DNA of 64,000 bases from Rhodopseudomonas palustris. GTDB lineage: Bacteria; Pseudomonadota; Alphaproteobacteria; Rhizobiales; Xanthobacteraceae. The stretch covers positions 3,559,001-3,623,000 of the forward strand of contig NZ_CP041387.1 in the NCBI RefSeq assembly GCF_007005445.1. The letters run 5' to 3'. Position 1 is the stretch's first letter. Each line of letters begins with the position of its first letter. Below the pieces are notes generated by a model. The model had not been told where the DNA came from. It saw only the letters and a program-made list of their open reading frames with translations, and made no database searches. Below are positions 43,164 to 51,745 of the stretch, in pieces. Position numbers and translations under genes: made by a program.

Positions 43164-44471
43164 ATGACCCAGAAGCTCCACCCCGAAACTCTCCTGCTGC
43201 ATGCCGGCTGGCGCGCCGACCCTTCGACCGGCTCGGTCGCTGTGCCGCTGTTCCAGACCACCTCGTATCAGTTCCGCGATACCGAGCACGCCGCGAACCT
43301 GTTCGCGCTGAAGGAACTCGGCAACATCTACACCCGGCTCGGCAATCCGACGACTGACGTGCTGGAGCAGCGGGTGGCGGCGCTGGAAGGCGGCGTTGCG
43401 GCGCTGGCGGTGGCGTCAGGCCAGGCCGCGTCAGCCTACGCGATCCAGAATCTCGCCAAGGTCGGCGACAACATCGTGTCGTCGACCGATCTGTATGGCG
43501 GCACCTGGAATCTGTTCGCCAACACCCTGAGGGACCAGGGCATCGAGGTCCGCTTCGTCGATCCGTCCGACCCGGAGGCGTTCGAACGCGCCACCGACGA
43601 GCGCACCCGCGCCTACTACGCCGAGACGCTGCCGAATCCGAAGCTGGCGGTGTTTCCGATCGAGGAAGTCGCCGCGATCGGCCGCCGGCACGGCATCCCG
43701 CTGATCGTCGACAACACCACCGCGCCGCTGCTGGTGAAGCCACTCGAACATGGCGCCGCGATCGTGGTGTATTCGGCGACCAAATATCTCGGCGGCCACG
43801 GCACCTCGATCGGCGGCATCATCGTCGACGGCGGCAATTTCCCGTGGGAGCAGTTCCCGCAGCGCCAGCCGGCGCTGAACACGCCGGACCCGAGCTATCA
43901 CGGCGCGGTCTGGGTCGATGCGGTGAAGCCGATCGGCCCGGTCGCCTACATCATCAAGGCGCGCACCACGCTGCTGCGCGATCTCGGCGCGGCGCTGTCG
44001 CCGTTCAACGCCTTCCAGATCATCCAGGGCCTGGAAACGCTGCCGCTGCGGATCGAGCGTCACGTCGCGAATGCCCAGAAGGTCGCCGACTATCTGGAGA
44101 AGCGCCCCGAAGTCGTGAGGGTGATCCATCCGTCGAAGCAGACCGGCCTCGCCCGCGAACGCGCCGAGAAGTATCTGAAGGGCAAGTTCGGCGGTCTGGT
44201 CGGCTTCGAGCTCGCCGGCGGTCGTGAGGCCGGTCGTAAGTTCATCGACGCGCTGGAGCTGCTCTATCACGTCGCCAATATCGGCGACGCGCGTAGCCTT
44301 GCGATCCACCCGGCCTCGACCACCCATTCGCAGCTCTCCACCGAAGAGCAGCTCGCGACCGGCGTATCGGACGGCTACGTGCGGCTGTCGATCGGGCTCG
44401 AGCACATCGACGACATCCTCGCCGACCTCGACCGCGGTCTCGCGGCCGGACGACTGTCGAACGCGGCGTAA
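43164..44471 (+). CDS. metY: O-acetylhomoserine sulfhydrylase (O-acetylhomoserine aminocarboxypropyltransferase)
   Basis: A 435-residue PLP enzyme that makes homocysteine from O-acetylhomoserine and sulfide, linking to the sulfide produced by the cys operon. The PLP lysine is Lys207 in VVYSATKYLGGHGT, preceded by the PLP-ring stacking region VASGQAASAYAI near 83. ISIGLEHIDDIL-type C-terminal text (RLSIGLEHIDDILADLD) is typical of the Cys/Met metabolism family. Length favours MetY over shorter cystathionine gamma-synthase. It is a single gene between fixK and nuoN. Confidence 0.95.
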   Translation: MTQKLHPETLLLHAGWRADPSTGSVAVPLFQTTSYQFRDTEHAANLFALKELGNIYTRLGNPTTDVLEQRVAALEGGVAALAVASGQAASAYAIQNLAKVGDNIVSSTDLYGGTWNLFANTLRDQGIEVRFVDPSDPEAFERATDERTRAYYAETLPNPKLAVFPIEEVAAIGRRHGIPLIVDNTTAPLLVKPLEHGAAIVVYSATKYLGGHGTSIGGIIVDGGNFPWEQFPQRQPALNTPDPSYHGAVWVDAVKPIGPVAYIIKARTTLLRDLGAALSPFNAFQIIQGLETLPLRIERHVANAQKVADYLEKRPEVVRVIHPSKQTGLARERAEKYLKGKFGGLVGFELAGGREAGRKFIDALELLYHVANIGDARSLAIHPASTTHSQLSTEEQLATGVSDGYVRLSIGLEHIDDILADLDRGLAAGRLSNAA

Positions 44472-44482
44472 CGCACAAAGCT

Positions 44483-44575
44483 GTAGGGTGGGTTAGGCGC
44501 ACTCGCGCCGTAACCCACCAGCTTTCGACGAAACGTAGATCGGTGGGTTACGCGCTCCGCGCTAACCCACCCTAC
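44483..44575. repeat. Palindromic dispersed element between metY and nuoN
   Basis: Terminal arms GTAGGGTGGGTTA (44483-44495) and TAACCCACCCTAC (44563-44575) are perfect 13-base inverted repeats, and an internal TAACCCACC/GGTGGGTTA pair repeats the motif. It fills the space between the convergent metY and nuoN genes, ending five bases before the nuoN stop, and may serve as a bidirectional 3' structure. Confidence 0.85.
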
Positions 44576-44579
44576 GGCG

Positions 44580-45944
44580 CTACGGCGCCATCGTCGCGGC
44601 GACGACATTCATCAGCCCGGCCGGGGCGACGCCGAAGATCACGATCAGGGCGATGCAGACGATCAACAGGCCGCGATCGAGTCGATGCAGCGGCTCGGAT
44701 TCGTCGTGAGTGTGGCCGACGAACGGCGCGGTGAAGAACTTCGCGTAGTAGAAGAAGCCGAGCGACGAGCCGGCGACCACGATCCCGACCAGCACCCACA
44801 GCCCGCCATCGATCAGGACCCGCAGCAGGAACAGTTTGGCGATGAAACCGCCCGCCGCCGGCAAGCCGGCGAGCGATAGCAGCGACAGCGACAGCGCGAT
44901 CGCCTCCAGCGGGCGCCGCTTCATCAGCCCGTGCAGATCCGGCAGCGTCGGGGCGCGGCCGAGCGCGGCAGAGACGCACAGCGCGCCCAGCATCGCTGGC
45001 GCATAGATCGCCAGATAGAACAGCACCGCCTCGCCGGCATGCGGCGTGCCGGAGGCGATAATCAGCGCGATGTAGCCGGAATGCGCGATCGTCGAATAGC
45101 CGAGCATCCGCGGCAGTTGCGGCTGCCGCAGCGCCAAGAGGTTGCCGATCAGCACCGAGGCGCCGCCGAGCGCGGCGAGCCCCTGGCTCCACACCGGCTC
45201 AGGCAGATGGCCGCTCAGCGCCAGCCGCAGGATCACGATCGCCACCGCCGATTTCGACACCACGCCGGCCAGCGTCGCGGCGCTGGCCGGCGCCGCCTCG
45301 AACGCGTCCGGCGTCCACATGTGGAACGGCACCAGCGAGAACTTGAACGCGAGACCGGCCAGCAGCAGCGCGGTGCCGAATGCGGTCAGCGCACCGCGGC
45401 CGCCCCAATCGGCGAACGCCAGCGCGCCGGTCTCGGCGAAGATCAGCGCAATGCCGAGCAGCAGCGCGGAAGACGCCAGCCCGCTCATCACCAGAAACTT
45501 GTAGGCCGCCTCCAGCCCCTGCCGGGTGAGGCGAAACGCGAACAGCGCGATCAGCGACAGGCTGAGGATCTCGACGCCGAGAAACAGCGTCGCGGCATGG
45601 CCGGCGCCGGCCAACGTGGCGGCGCCGATCGCCACCAGCACTAAGAGCGACGGCGCCTCCTTGGCAGGGTGACCGGTGCGCAGAAACACCAGCGCGCCGA
45701 GCGACACCAGGCACGCGAACACGATGCCGAACCGCGCCGGCCCGTCGTCGGTGAACAGCGCCCCCATCGGCGCCGCCGGCGCACCGATCCGCAGCAACGC
45801 CACCGCGGCGGCAAGCGCCAGCCCTGCCGCGGCCGCCGCCTGGACGATCTGCAGCCGCGCCAGCGGCACCAGCATCATCGCCGCGACGGCGGCGATGGCC
45901 AGCACCACGATCGGCGACAGGGCTGCGAATTGGGCTGCGGTCAT
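44580..45944 (-). CDS. nuoN: NADH-quinone oxidoreductase subunit N
   Basis: A 454-residue antiporter-like subunit of the complex I membrane arm, with about 13-14 helices. The conserved helix region with FKFSLVPFHMWTPDAFEAAP (near 200-220) and a Lys-rich half-channel (VVSKSAVAI) marks NuoN. Ten bases separate it from nuoM. It is the last gene of the nuo operon and ends next to a palindromic element. Confidence 0.95.
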   Translation of the reverse strand: MTAAQFAALSPIVVLAIAAVAAMMLVPLARLQIVQAAAAAGLALAAAVALLRIGAPAAPMGALFTDDGPARFGIVFACLVSLGALVFLRTGHPAKEAPSLLVLVAIGAATLAGAGHAATLFLGVEILSLSLIALFAFRLTRQGLEAAYKFLVMSGLASSALLLGIALIFAETGALAFADWGGRGALTAFGTALLLAGLAFKFSLVPFHMWTPDAFEAAPASAATLAGVVSKSAVAIVILRLALSGHLPEPVWSQGLAALGGASVLIGNLLALRQPQLPRMLGYSTIAHSGYIALIIASGTPHAGEAVLFYLAIYAPAMLGALCVSAALGRAPTLPDLHGLMKRRPLEAIALSLSLLSLAGLPAAGGFIAKLFLLRVLIDGGLWVLVGIVVAGSSLGFFYYAKFFTAPFVGHTHDESEPLHRLDRGLLIVCIALIVIFGVAPAGLMNVVAATMAP

Positions 45945-45954
45945 GGCGCGGCGA

Positions 45955-47397
45955 TCACGGCGTCTGGATCAGCGCGGCCTTGATCGCCGGCTCCAGCAGC
46001 GCCAGCAGGCTCTGCGGATACAGGCCGACGATCAGCGTGCCGATGCCCATCACCACGATCGGCCAGTATTCGCGCCAGCTCATGTCGGCGAGCGGCGGCT
46101 TGGGCTGCGGCAGCCCGAACACCAGCCCCTTGAGCAGCCGCGTGGCGTAGATCACCGACACGATCAGCGTCGACAGCGCCAGCAGCGCGAACACCCAGTT
46201 GACCTGGAAGATGCCGACCACCACCAGCGCCTCGCCGACGAAGTTGGCGGTGCCGGGCAGCGCCAGCAGCGCCGAGCAGAACAGCGCGAACGCGGCGGCG
46301 AATTTCGGCGCGGTCTGCTGCAGCCCGCCGAGCTGGCGCAGGTCGCGGGTGTGGGTGCGCTCGTACAGCGCGCCGATCAGCAGGAACAGCGCCGAGGCCG
46401 AGAACGAATGCGCGACCATCTCGACCGCGGCGCCGGCCAGCGCGTAGTGCACGCCGGCCGAGATGCCCATCAGCACGATCGACATGTGCGCGATCGAGGT
46501 ATAGGCGACCAGCCGCTTGGCGTCGTTCTGGCCGCAGGCGACCAGGCCTCCATACAGCGCGCCGGCGGCGCCGAGCGCGATGCCGTAGGGCGCGACCGCG
46601 GCCAGCCCGTCCGGAAACAGCATCGGCGCGAACCGGAACAGGCCGTAGGCGCCGGTCTTCAGCAAAAGGCCGGCGAGCAGGATCGAGCCGGCCGTCGGCG
46701 CCAGCGTGTGCGCCTCCGGCAGCCAGGCGTGGAACGGCGGCACCGACAGCTTGACCATGAAGGCCAGCGAAAAGCCGAGCAGCATCCAGACCTGGACATG
46801 GGTCGAGAGCTTCATCTCGGCGAGTTCGAACGCGCTGAACGTCATGTGGTCGGCCATCGCCGCCAGCGCAAACGACGCCGCCAGCAGACCGAACCCGGCG
46901 GCCGCGTTGAAGATCAGGAACTTCAGCGCCGCGCCTTCCTTATCGCCGTGGCCCCACACCGCGATCAGCGTGAACGCCGGCACCAGCATCGCCTCCCAGA
47001 AGAACGCGAAGATCAGCAGATCGAACGACAGGAATACGCCGACAGTGGCCGCCACCGTCCAGCACAGGCTAGCGTGAAACAGGCCGGACTGGGTGCGGAT
47101 CTCCGACCACGACGCCATCACCGAGATGATGCCGAGCCCGGCGGCGAGCGCGATCATGACCGCCGACAGCCCGTCGATCGCGAACTCGAGCGAGATGCCG
47201 AACGACGGCACCCACGGATACGACACCTTATCGTACCAGCGCCCGTCGTCCCCGGCAGCGACGATCGCAAACAGCAGCACCAGCATCAGCGCGAAGGTCG
47301 CGATCGTGACCCAGCGCTCGCGTTCGCCCTTGCCGGCGGCGAAGAATGCGACGAGGCCGCCGATCGCAGGCAGCAGGATGAGCGCAATCAACGCCAT
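45955..47397 (-). CDS. nuoM: NADH-quinone oxidoreductase subunit M
   Basis: A 480-residue antiporter-like proton-pumping subunit with 14 or so helices. The key Glu lies in FFWEAMLVPAF (near 125), and the Lys/His segment is FMVKLSVPPFHAWLPEAHTLAP. I start at ATG 47397 (MALIALILLPAIGG). The 17 residues of upstream frame run inside nuoL. Overlaps the nuoL end by 10 bases. Confidence 0.95.
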   Translation of the reverse strand: MALIALILLPAIGGLVAFFAAGKGERERWVTIATFALMLVLLFAIVAAGDDGRWYDKVSYPWVPSFGISLEFAIDGLSAVMIALAAGLGIISVMASWSEIRTQSGLFHASLCWTVAATVGVFLSFDLLIFAFFWEAMLVPAFTLIAVWGHGDKEGAALKFLIFNAAAGFGLLAASFALAAMADHMTFSAFELAEMKLSTHVQVWMLLGFSLAFMVKLSVPPFHAWLPEAHTLAPTAGSILLAGLLLKTGAYGLFRFAPMLFPDGLAAVAPYGIALGAAGALYGGLVACGQNDAKRLVAYTSIAHMSIVLMGISAGVHYALAGAAVEMVAHSFSASALFLLIGALYERTHTRDLRQLGGLQQTAPKFAAAFALFCSALLALPGTANFVGEALVVVGIFQVNWVFALLALSTLIVSVIYATRLLKGLVFGLPQPKPPLADMSWREYWPIVVMGIGTLIVGLYPQSLLALLEPAIKAALIQTP

Positions 47398-49457
47398 GAC
47401 GTCCCCCAGGCAAACAACAGAAGTCCCGCGCAACCAAGCGCGATCCACAGCGAGTGATCGCGGACGCGGCCGGTCTGCGTGCGCCGCGCCAGCGCCCAGG
47501 CTTGGCCGGCACCGCCGGCCAAGCCCATCCAGGCGCGATCGATCCGGTCCGGATTGAATCGCGCCACGAAGAATCCGACGAACAGCCGGGCCGCGACGAT
47601 CAGCAGCCGGCCGACCGGATCGCCGGCCACCATCCGCACCACCGGCGTCTGGCCGTCGGTCGCGCGCGTGATCAGGTCGGTACGAATCCCGCGCACCTGC
47701 CCCGCGCCGCGGCCGAGCGGATCGTCGGTCACGAGTCCGGGCACGTCAACGCCCTCACGCCGCAGCGCCACCGCATCGGCCACGGCCTCGGTGCCCTCGG
47801 CGTTACCGAGCACCGCTGCGACCCGGCGGAAGCGTCGAACGAAGTAGTAGTAGTACAACACGTCGACGCGGAAGATGCGGATGTGCCGCATCCGCGTCGT
47901 CAGACGCTCCAGATCCTGCGGATGCCTGACCAGCCATCGCGCCAGGAACACGCCGAGGATCGGCGCAGCCGCACCGAGCAGCGCCGGCACCAACGGGATG
48001 TGCTCGGGCGCGCCGCCGGTGAAGCTGATCAGCGCGCCGACCGACAGGCCGCCGACTACGGCGACGAAGGTCAGGACGAACAGCGGCACCACCACGGCGA
48101 GGCCGCCCCACGGCGGCGCGGCGAGATCCGCCGTCTGGCTCGCCGCGACGAACACCACGCGAAAGGCGTAGGCGCCGGTGAGCACGGCCGCGGTGGCGGC
48201 GAGCAGCCACAACGGCACACCCCACGGCCCGCTGCTCCACACCGCCGCCAGCACCGCTTCCTTCGAGTACCAGCCCGCGGTGATCACCGGCAGTCCGGCG
48301 AGCGACGCGGCGCCGATCGCGAAGCTCCAGAACGCCAGCGGCTGGCGATAGCGCGAGCCGCGCAGCGCTTCGATCGCGGTGGAGCCTCCGGCGGCATGGC
48401 TCATCACGCCGGCGCTGAGGAACAGCAACGACTTGAACGCGGCATGGATGGCGAAATGCGACAGCGCCACGGCCGGCGCGCCGAGCCCGAGCGCCAGCAC
48501 CATGAAGCCGATCTGGCTCATGGTCGAGAACGCCAGCAGCTTCTTGACGTCGGTCTGGATCAGCGCGACCAGCGCGCCGAGCGCCGCGGTGAGGATGCCG
48601 AGCATCGCCACCATGGCCGAAATCTCGGGCGCCGCGGCGAACAGCGGCGCCAGCCGCGCCAGCAGGATCACGCCGGCGGCGACCATGGTGGCCGAATGCA
48701 GCAGCGCCGACACCGGTGTCGGGCCGGCCATCGCGCTCGGCAGCCAAGTGTGGAACGGGATCTGCGCCGACTTGCCGAGCGCGCCGAGCGCGATCAGCCC
48801 GGCGATCGGCGCCAGCCGCCACGGGTCGATTCCCGGCACCGCGGCGAGCATGCCGTCGAGCCGGGTGGTGCCGGCGTTCAGGAACAGCATCATCAGGCCG
48901 GCGAGAAGCAGGCTGTCGGCAACGCGGGTGGTGATCAGCGCCTTGCGTCCTGCGGCCACCGCCTTGGGCAGCCGGTCGTAGAACGCGATCAGCATGAAGC
49001 TGCACAGGCCGATCGTCTCCCAGCCGAGAAACAGCAGGATGACGTCGGCGGCGAACACCACCGCCAGCATGCCGGCGAGGAACAGGTTCATTACCGCGAA
49101 GAAACGGCGCAGATCGGGCAGCGGCTCGGACGCCATGTAGGCGCCGGAATAGATCAGCACCAGCGCGCCGACCAGCACCACCGTGCCGCCGGTGACCATG
49201 CTGAGCGGATCCATCGACATCGCGATCTGGGCGACGAACACCCCGGTGTCGATCGACAGGATCGGCACCGTCGCGCCGGCGACGCAGACGCCTTCGATGC
49301 AGGACAGCGCGACCGGGAAGAACAGCAGCGCCGGCAGCACCGCGGCGCCGACGCCGAGCGCGATCACCACGGCGCGCGACAGCGGCACCGGGAGCAGCGA
49401 CAGAATCACGAAGCCGAGCAGCGCCGGCACCGGGACGAAGGGAAGCAGATCCGCCAT
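47388..49457 (-). CDS. nuoL: NadH-quinone oxidoreductase subunit L
   Basis: A 689-residue antiporter-like subunit at the tip of the membrane arm, longer than the roughly 613 residues of E. coli NuoL. The pump signatures FLGWETIGLCSFMLIAFYD and GKSAQIPFHTWLPSAMAGPT are present. After the amphipathic helix region (near RHIRIFRVDVLYYYYFVRRF, about 520-545) a hydrophilic insert of roughly 60 residues precedes the final helices. The start is ATG 49457 with AGGGG upstream; a GTG two codons earlier is less likely. It is coupled to nuoK, whose stop is 3 bases upstream. Confidence 0.95.
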   Translation of the reverse strand: MADLLPFVPVPALLGFVILSLLPVPLSRAVVIALGVGAAVLPALLFFPVALSCIEGVCVAGATVPILSIDTGVFVAQIAMSMDPLSMVTGGTVVLVGALVLIYSGAYMASEPLPDLRRFFAVMNLFLAGMLAVVFAADVILLFLGWETIGLCSFMLIAFYDRLPKAVAAGRKALITTRVADSLLLAGLMMLFLNAGTTRLDGMLAAVPGIDPWRLAPIAGLIALGALGKSAQIPFHTWLPSAMAGPTPVSALLHSATMVAAGVILLARLAPLFAAAPEISAMVAMLGILTAALGALVALIQTDVKKLLAFSTMSQIGFMVLALGLGAPAVALSHFAIHAAFKSLLFLSAGVMSHAAGGSTAIEALRGSRYRQPLAFWSFAIGAASLAGLPVITAGWYSKEAVLAAVWSSGPWGVPLWLLAATAAVLTGAYAFRVVFVAASQTADLAAPPWGGLAVVVPLFVLTFVAVVGGLSVGALISFTGGAPEHIPLVPALLGAAAPILGVFLARWLVRHPQDLERLTTRMRHIRIFRVDVLYYYYFVRRFRRVAAVLGNAEGTEAVADAVALRREGVDVPGLVTDDPLGRGAGQVRGIRTDLITRATDGQTPVVRMVAGDPVGRLLIVAARLFVGFFVARFNPDRIDRAWMGLAGGAGQAWALARRTQTGRVRDHSLWIALGCAGLLLFAWGTSWR

Positions 49458-49459
49458 GC

Positions 49460-49768
49460 TCACCCCTTCAGCCCGCTGATGGCGTCGCTGTCGTCGGTGC
49501 CGGTGATCCGGCGCAGGCGCAGAAACAGCGCCAGCCCGACCGCGACCTCGGCGGCGGCGAGCGTCAGCACCAGAATGAACATGCCCTGCCCTTCGGGATC
49601 GGCGTGATAGGCGCCGGCGGCGATGAAGCCGAGCGCCGGACCGCTGAGCGCGACCTCCAGCGCGACGAGCTGGAACAGCATGCCACGGCGCGCCAGCACG
49701 CCGAACACGCCGACCGCGAACAGGCCGGCGGCGAGGATCATGATGCCGATCAGGTCGGAGCCGGTCAT
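49460..49768 (-). CDS. nuoK: NADH-quinone oxidoreductase subunit K
   Basis: A 102-residue subunit with three helices, starting [15 protein letters not shown]. Conserved membrane Glu residues lie in the second and third helices (QLVALEVALSG and TLAAAEVAVGLAL), as in all NuoK proteins. The start overlaps the nuoJ stop in an ATGA junction. Confidence 0.94.
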   Translation of the reverse strand: MTGSDLIGIMILAAGLFAVGVFGVLARRGMLFQLVALEVALSGPALGFIAAGAYHADPEGQGMFILVLTLAAAEVAVGLALFLRLRRITGTDDSDAISGLKG

Positions 49769-50271
49769 GATCCGCTCCTCGGGCTGCGATCGTTGCGACC
49801 GATGTGGCGAACGCCGATCAGGCCGGCGAGCAGCAGCAGCGAGGCGAGTTCGACCGCCAGCGCCCACGGCCCGAACAGCAGCCTGCCGACCTCCTGGGCC
49901 GACACCGGCGCCGGCTGGCCGGTGGCGGTGAGGCCGAATTCACCGAACGCGAACGGCGCGATGATCAGCACCGACATCAGAAGCGGCAGCGGCCAGGCAC
50001 GGCGCAGCAGCGCGCGCTCGCGGGTGATCGCCTCCGGCGAGATCGGCAGTGTCATCACCACGAACACGAACAGCACCACGATGGCGCCGGCATAGATCAT
50101 GATCAGCAGAACGGCGGCGAATGCCGCGCCGAGCGCAAAGAAGCACACCGCCAGCGCCAGCAGCGTCACCACCAGATACAGCAGCGCGTGAACCGCATTC
50201 GGCCGCGTCACCGACAGCGCCGCCGAAATCAGCGCGAAGCCACCGGCATAGATCGCAAGCAGCGAACTCAT
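49765..50271 (-). CDS. nuoJ: NADH-quinone oxidoreductase subunit J
   Basis: A 168-residue, five-helix subunit starting [16 protein letters not shown]. The conserved third-helix segment [18 protein letters not shown] is diagnostic of NuoJ and contains the pi-bulge region involved in conformational coupling. It overlaps nuoI and nuoK by four bases each. Confidence 0.94.
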   Translation of the reverse strand: MSSLLAIYAGGFALISAALSVTRPNAVHALLYLVVTLLALAVCFFALGAAFAAVLLIMIYAGAIVVLFVFVVMTLPISPEAITRERALLRRAWPLPLLMSVLIIAPFAFGEFGLTATGQPAPVSAQEVGRLLFGPWALAVELASLLLLAGLIGVRHIGRNDRSPRSGS

Positions 50272-50789
50272 GGCAGCAGCCCCTTCAGATTGACCGGCGG
50301 CGCCTCGTGCTCGGCCTCGCCCTTGTCTTTGCCGGGGATCGCCTTGCCGGCGACCGACCAATAGCGATAGCCGCGCACCTTGCCCTCACCGGAGATCAGC
50401 AAATCGTGCTTCTCGTACACCAGCGCGTCGCGGCGCCATTCGGACAATTCGTAGTCCGGCGTGAGCTGGATAGCCGCGGTCGGGCAGGCGTCTTCGCAGA
50501 AACCGCAGAAGATGCAGCGGGCGAAGTTGACGCGGAAATGCTCCGGATACCAGCGGCCGTCGTCGGCCACCGCCTTGGCCAGATCGATGCAGCCGACCGG
50601 GCACACGGTCGCGCACAGATTGCAGGCGACGCAGCGCTCCTGGCCGTCCGGATCGCGGGTCAGCACGATGCGGCCGCGGGCGCGCGGATACAGCTTCGGC
50701 TTCTCTTCCGGATAGAGCTGGGTCTCCGGCTTGACGAACAGCTTGCGACCGACCCGCAGCAGGGCTTCGAGCCATCCGAATCCGATCAT
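50268..50789 (-). CDS. nuoI: NADH-quinone oxidoreductase subunit I
   Basis: A 173-residue ferredoxin-like subunit carrying clusters N6a and N6b. Two [4Fe-4S] motifs are complete: [12 protein letters not shown] (near 53-64) and [12 protein letters not shown] (near 92-103). The C-terminal 50 residues after the clusters are typical length. It overlaps nuoH and nuoJ by four bases. Confidence 0.96.
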   Translation of the reverse strand: MIGFGWLEALLRVGRKLFVKPETQLYPEEKPKLYPRARGRIVLTRDPDGQERCVACNLCATVCPVGCIDLAKAVADDGRWYPEHFRVNFARCIFCGFCEDACPTAAIQLTPDYELSEWRRDALVYEKHDLLISGEGKVRGYRYWSVAGKAIPGKDKGEAEHEAPPVNLKGLLP

Positions 50790-51745
50790 GACGCGCTCCT
50801 CGCCACCACGACGATGCCGGTCAGCAGCAGGTTGAGCAGCGACAGCGGCAGCGCCACCTTCCAGGCGAAGCCGAGCAACTGGTCGTAGCGCGGTCGCGGC
50901 AGCGTCGCGCGCAGCCAGACGAACGCGACGGCGATCGCCGCGGTCTTAAGCCCGAACCAGATCGGCCCCGGCAGCCACGGGCCGAGCCAGCCGCCGAAGA
51001 ACAGCGTCACCGCCAGCGCCGACACCAGCAGCACAGCGAGATATTCGCCCAGGAAGAACAGGCCGAACGACATCCCGGTATATTCGGTGATGAAGCCGGC
51101 GACGAGATCGTTCTCGGATTCCGGCAGATCGAACGGCAGCCGGTGGGCCGCGGCGACACCCGCGATGGTGAACAGCACCATGCCGAGAGGTTGCAGCAGA
51201 ACGAACCAGGCGCCGCGCTGCGCCTCGACGATCTCGGTCATCGACAGCGAGCCTGCCAGCATCACCACGCCCATTACCGACAGGCCGAGGAACACCTCGT
51301 AGGCCAGCATCTGCGCGGCGGCGCGCATACCGCCGAGCAGCGCGAATCGGTTGTGCGACGCCCAGGCGCCGAGCACCACCGCATAGGCGGTCAGGCCCAT
51401 CATGCCCAGCAGGAACAACAGCCCCACATCCACCGATGCCAGCGCCCAGCCGTCACCGATCGCCACGACGCCGAAGCCGGCGAGCACCGGCGTCGCGGCG
51501 ACGGCCGGCGCCAAGATGTAGAGCAGCTTGTCGGCGCCCGGCGGCGGCCGATCCTCTTTGGTGAGGATCTTCACGGTGTCTGCGACCCATTGCAGCGAGC
51601 CAAACGGGCCGACGCGGTTCGGACCGTAGCGCTCCTGCACGAAGCCGAGCAGTCGCCGCTCGACCCAGGTGAACGTGCCGGCGAGCACAAGCAGCACCAT
51701 GATCAGCGCGACCGAGATGGTGGCGGTGATGATCATCCCGATCAT
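50786..51745 (-). CDS. nuoH: NADH-quinone oxidoreductase subunit H
   Basis: A 319-residue, eight-helix subunit that forms the quinone-access channel. [20 protein letters not shown] (about 28-47) is the hallmark loop, and the acidic stretch in [20 protein letters not shown] is present. I start at [11 protein letters not shown] (51745); a 16-residue upstream extension would lie inside nuoG. Overlaps nuoG by four bases. Confidence 0.95.
   Translation of the reverse strand: MIGMIITATISVALIMVLLVLAGTFTWVERRLLGFVQERYGPNRVGPFGSLQWVADTVKILTKEDRPPPGADKLLYILAPAVAATPVLAGFGVVAIGDGWALASVDVGLLFLLGMMGLTAYAVVLGAWASHNRFALLGGMRAAAQMLAYEVFLGLSVMGVVMLAGSLSMTEIVEAQRGAWFVLLQPLGMVLFTIAGVAAAHRLPFDLPESENDLVAGFITEYTGMSFGLFFLGEYLAVLLVSALAVTLFFGGWLGPWLPGPIWFGLKTAAIAVAFVWLRATLPRPRYDQLLGFAWKVALPLSLLNLLLTGIVVVARSAS

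Noticed and set aside
45676..49607. Long plus-strand open frames opposite nuoM and nuoL
   Set aside because: Translations are runs of Arg, Gln, His and Asp typical of the complement of membrane-protein genes; the nuo genes are unambiguous.
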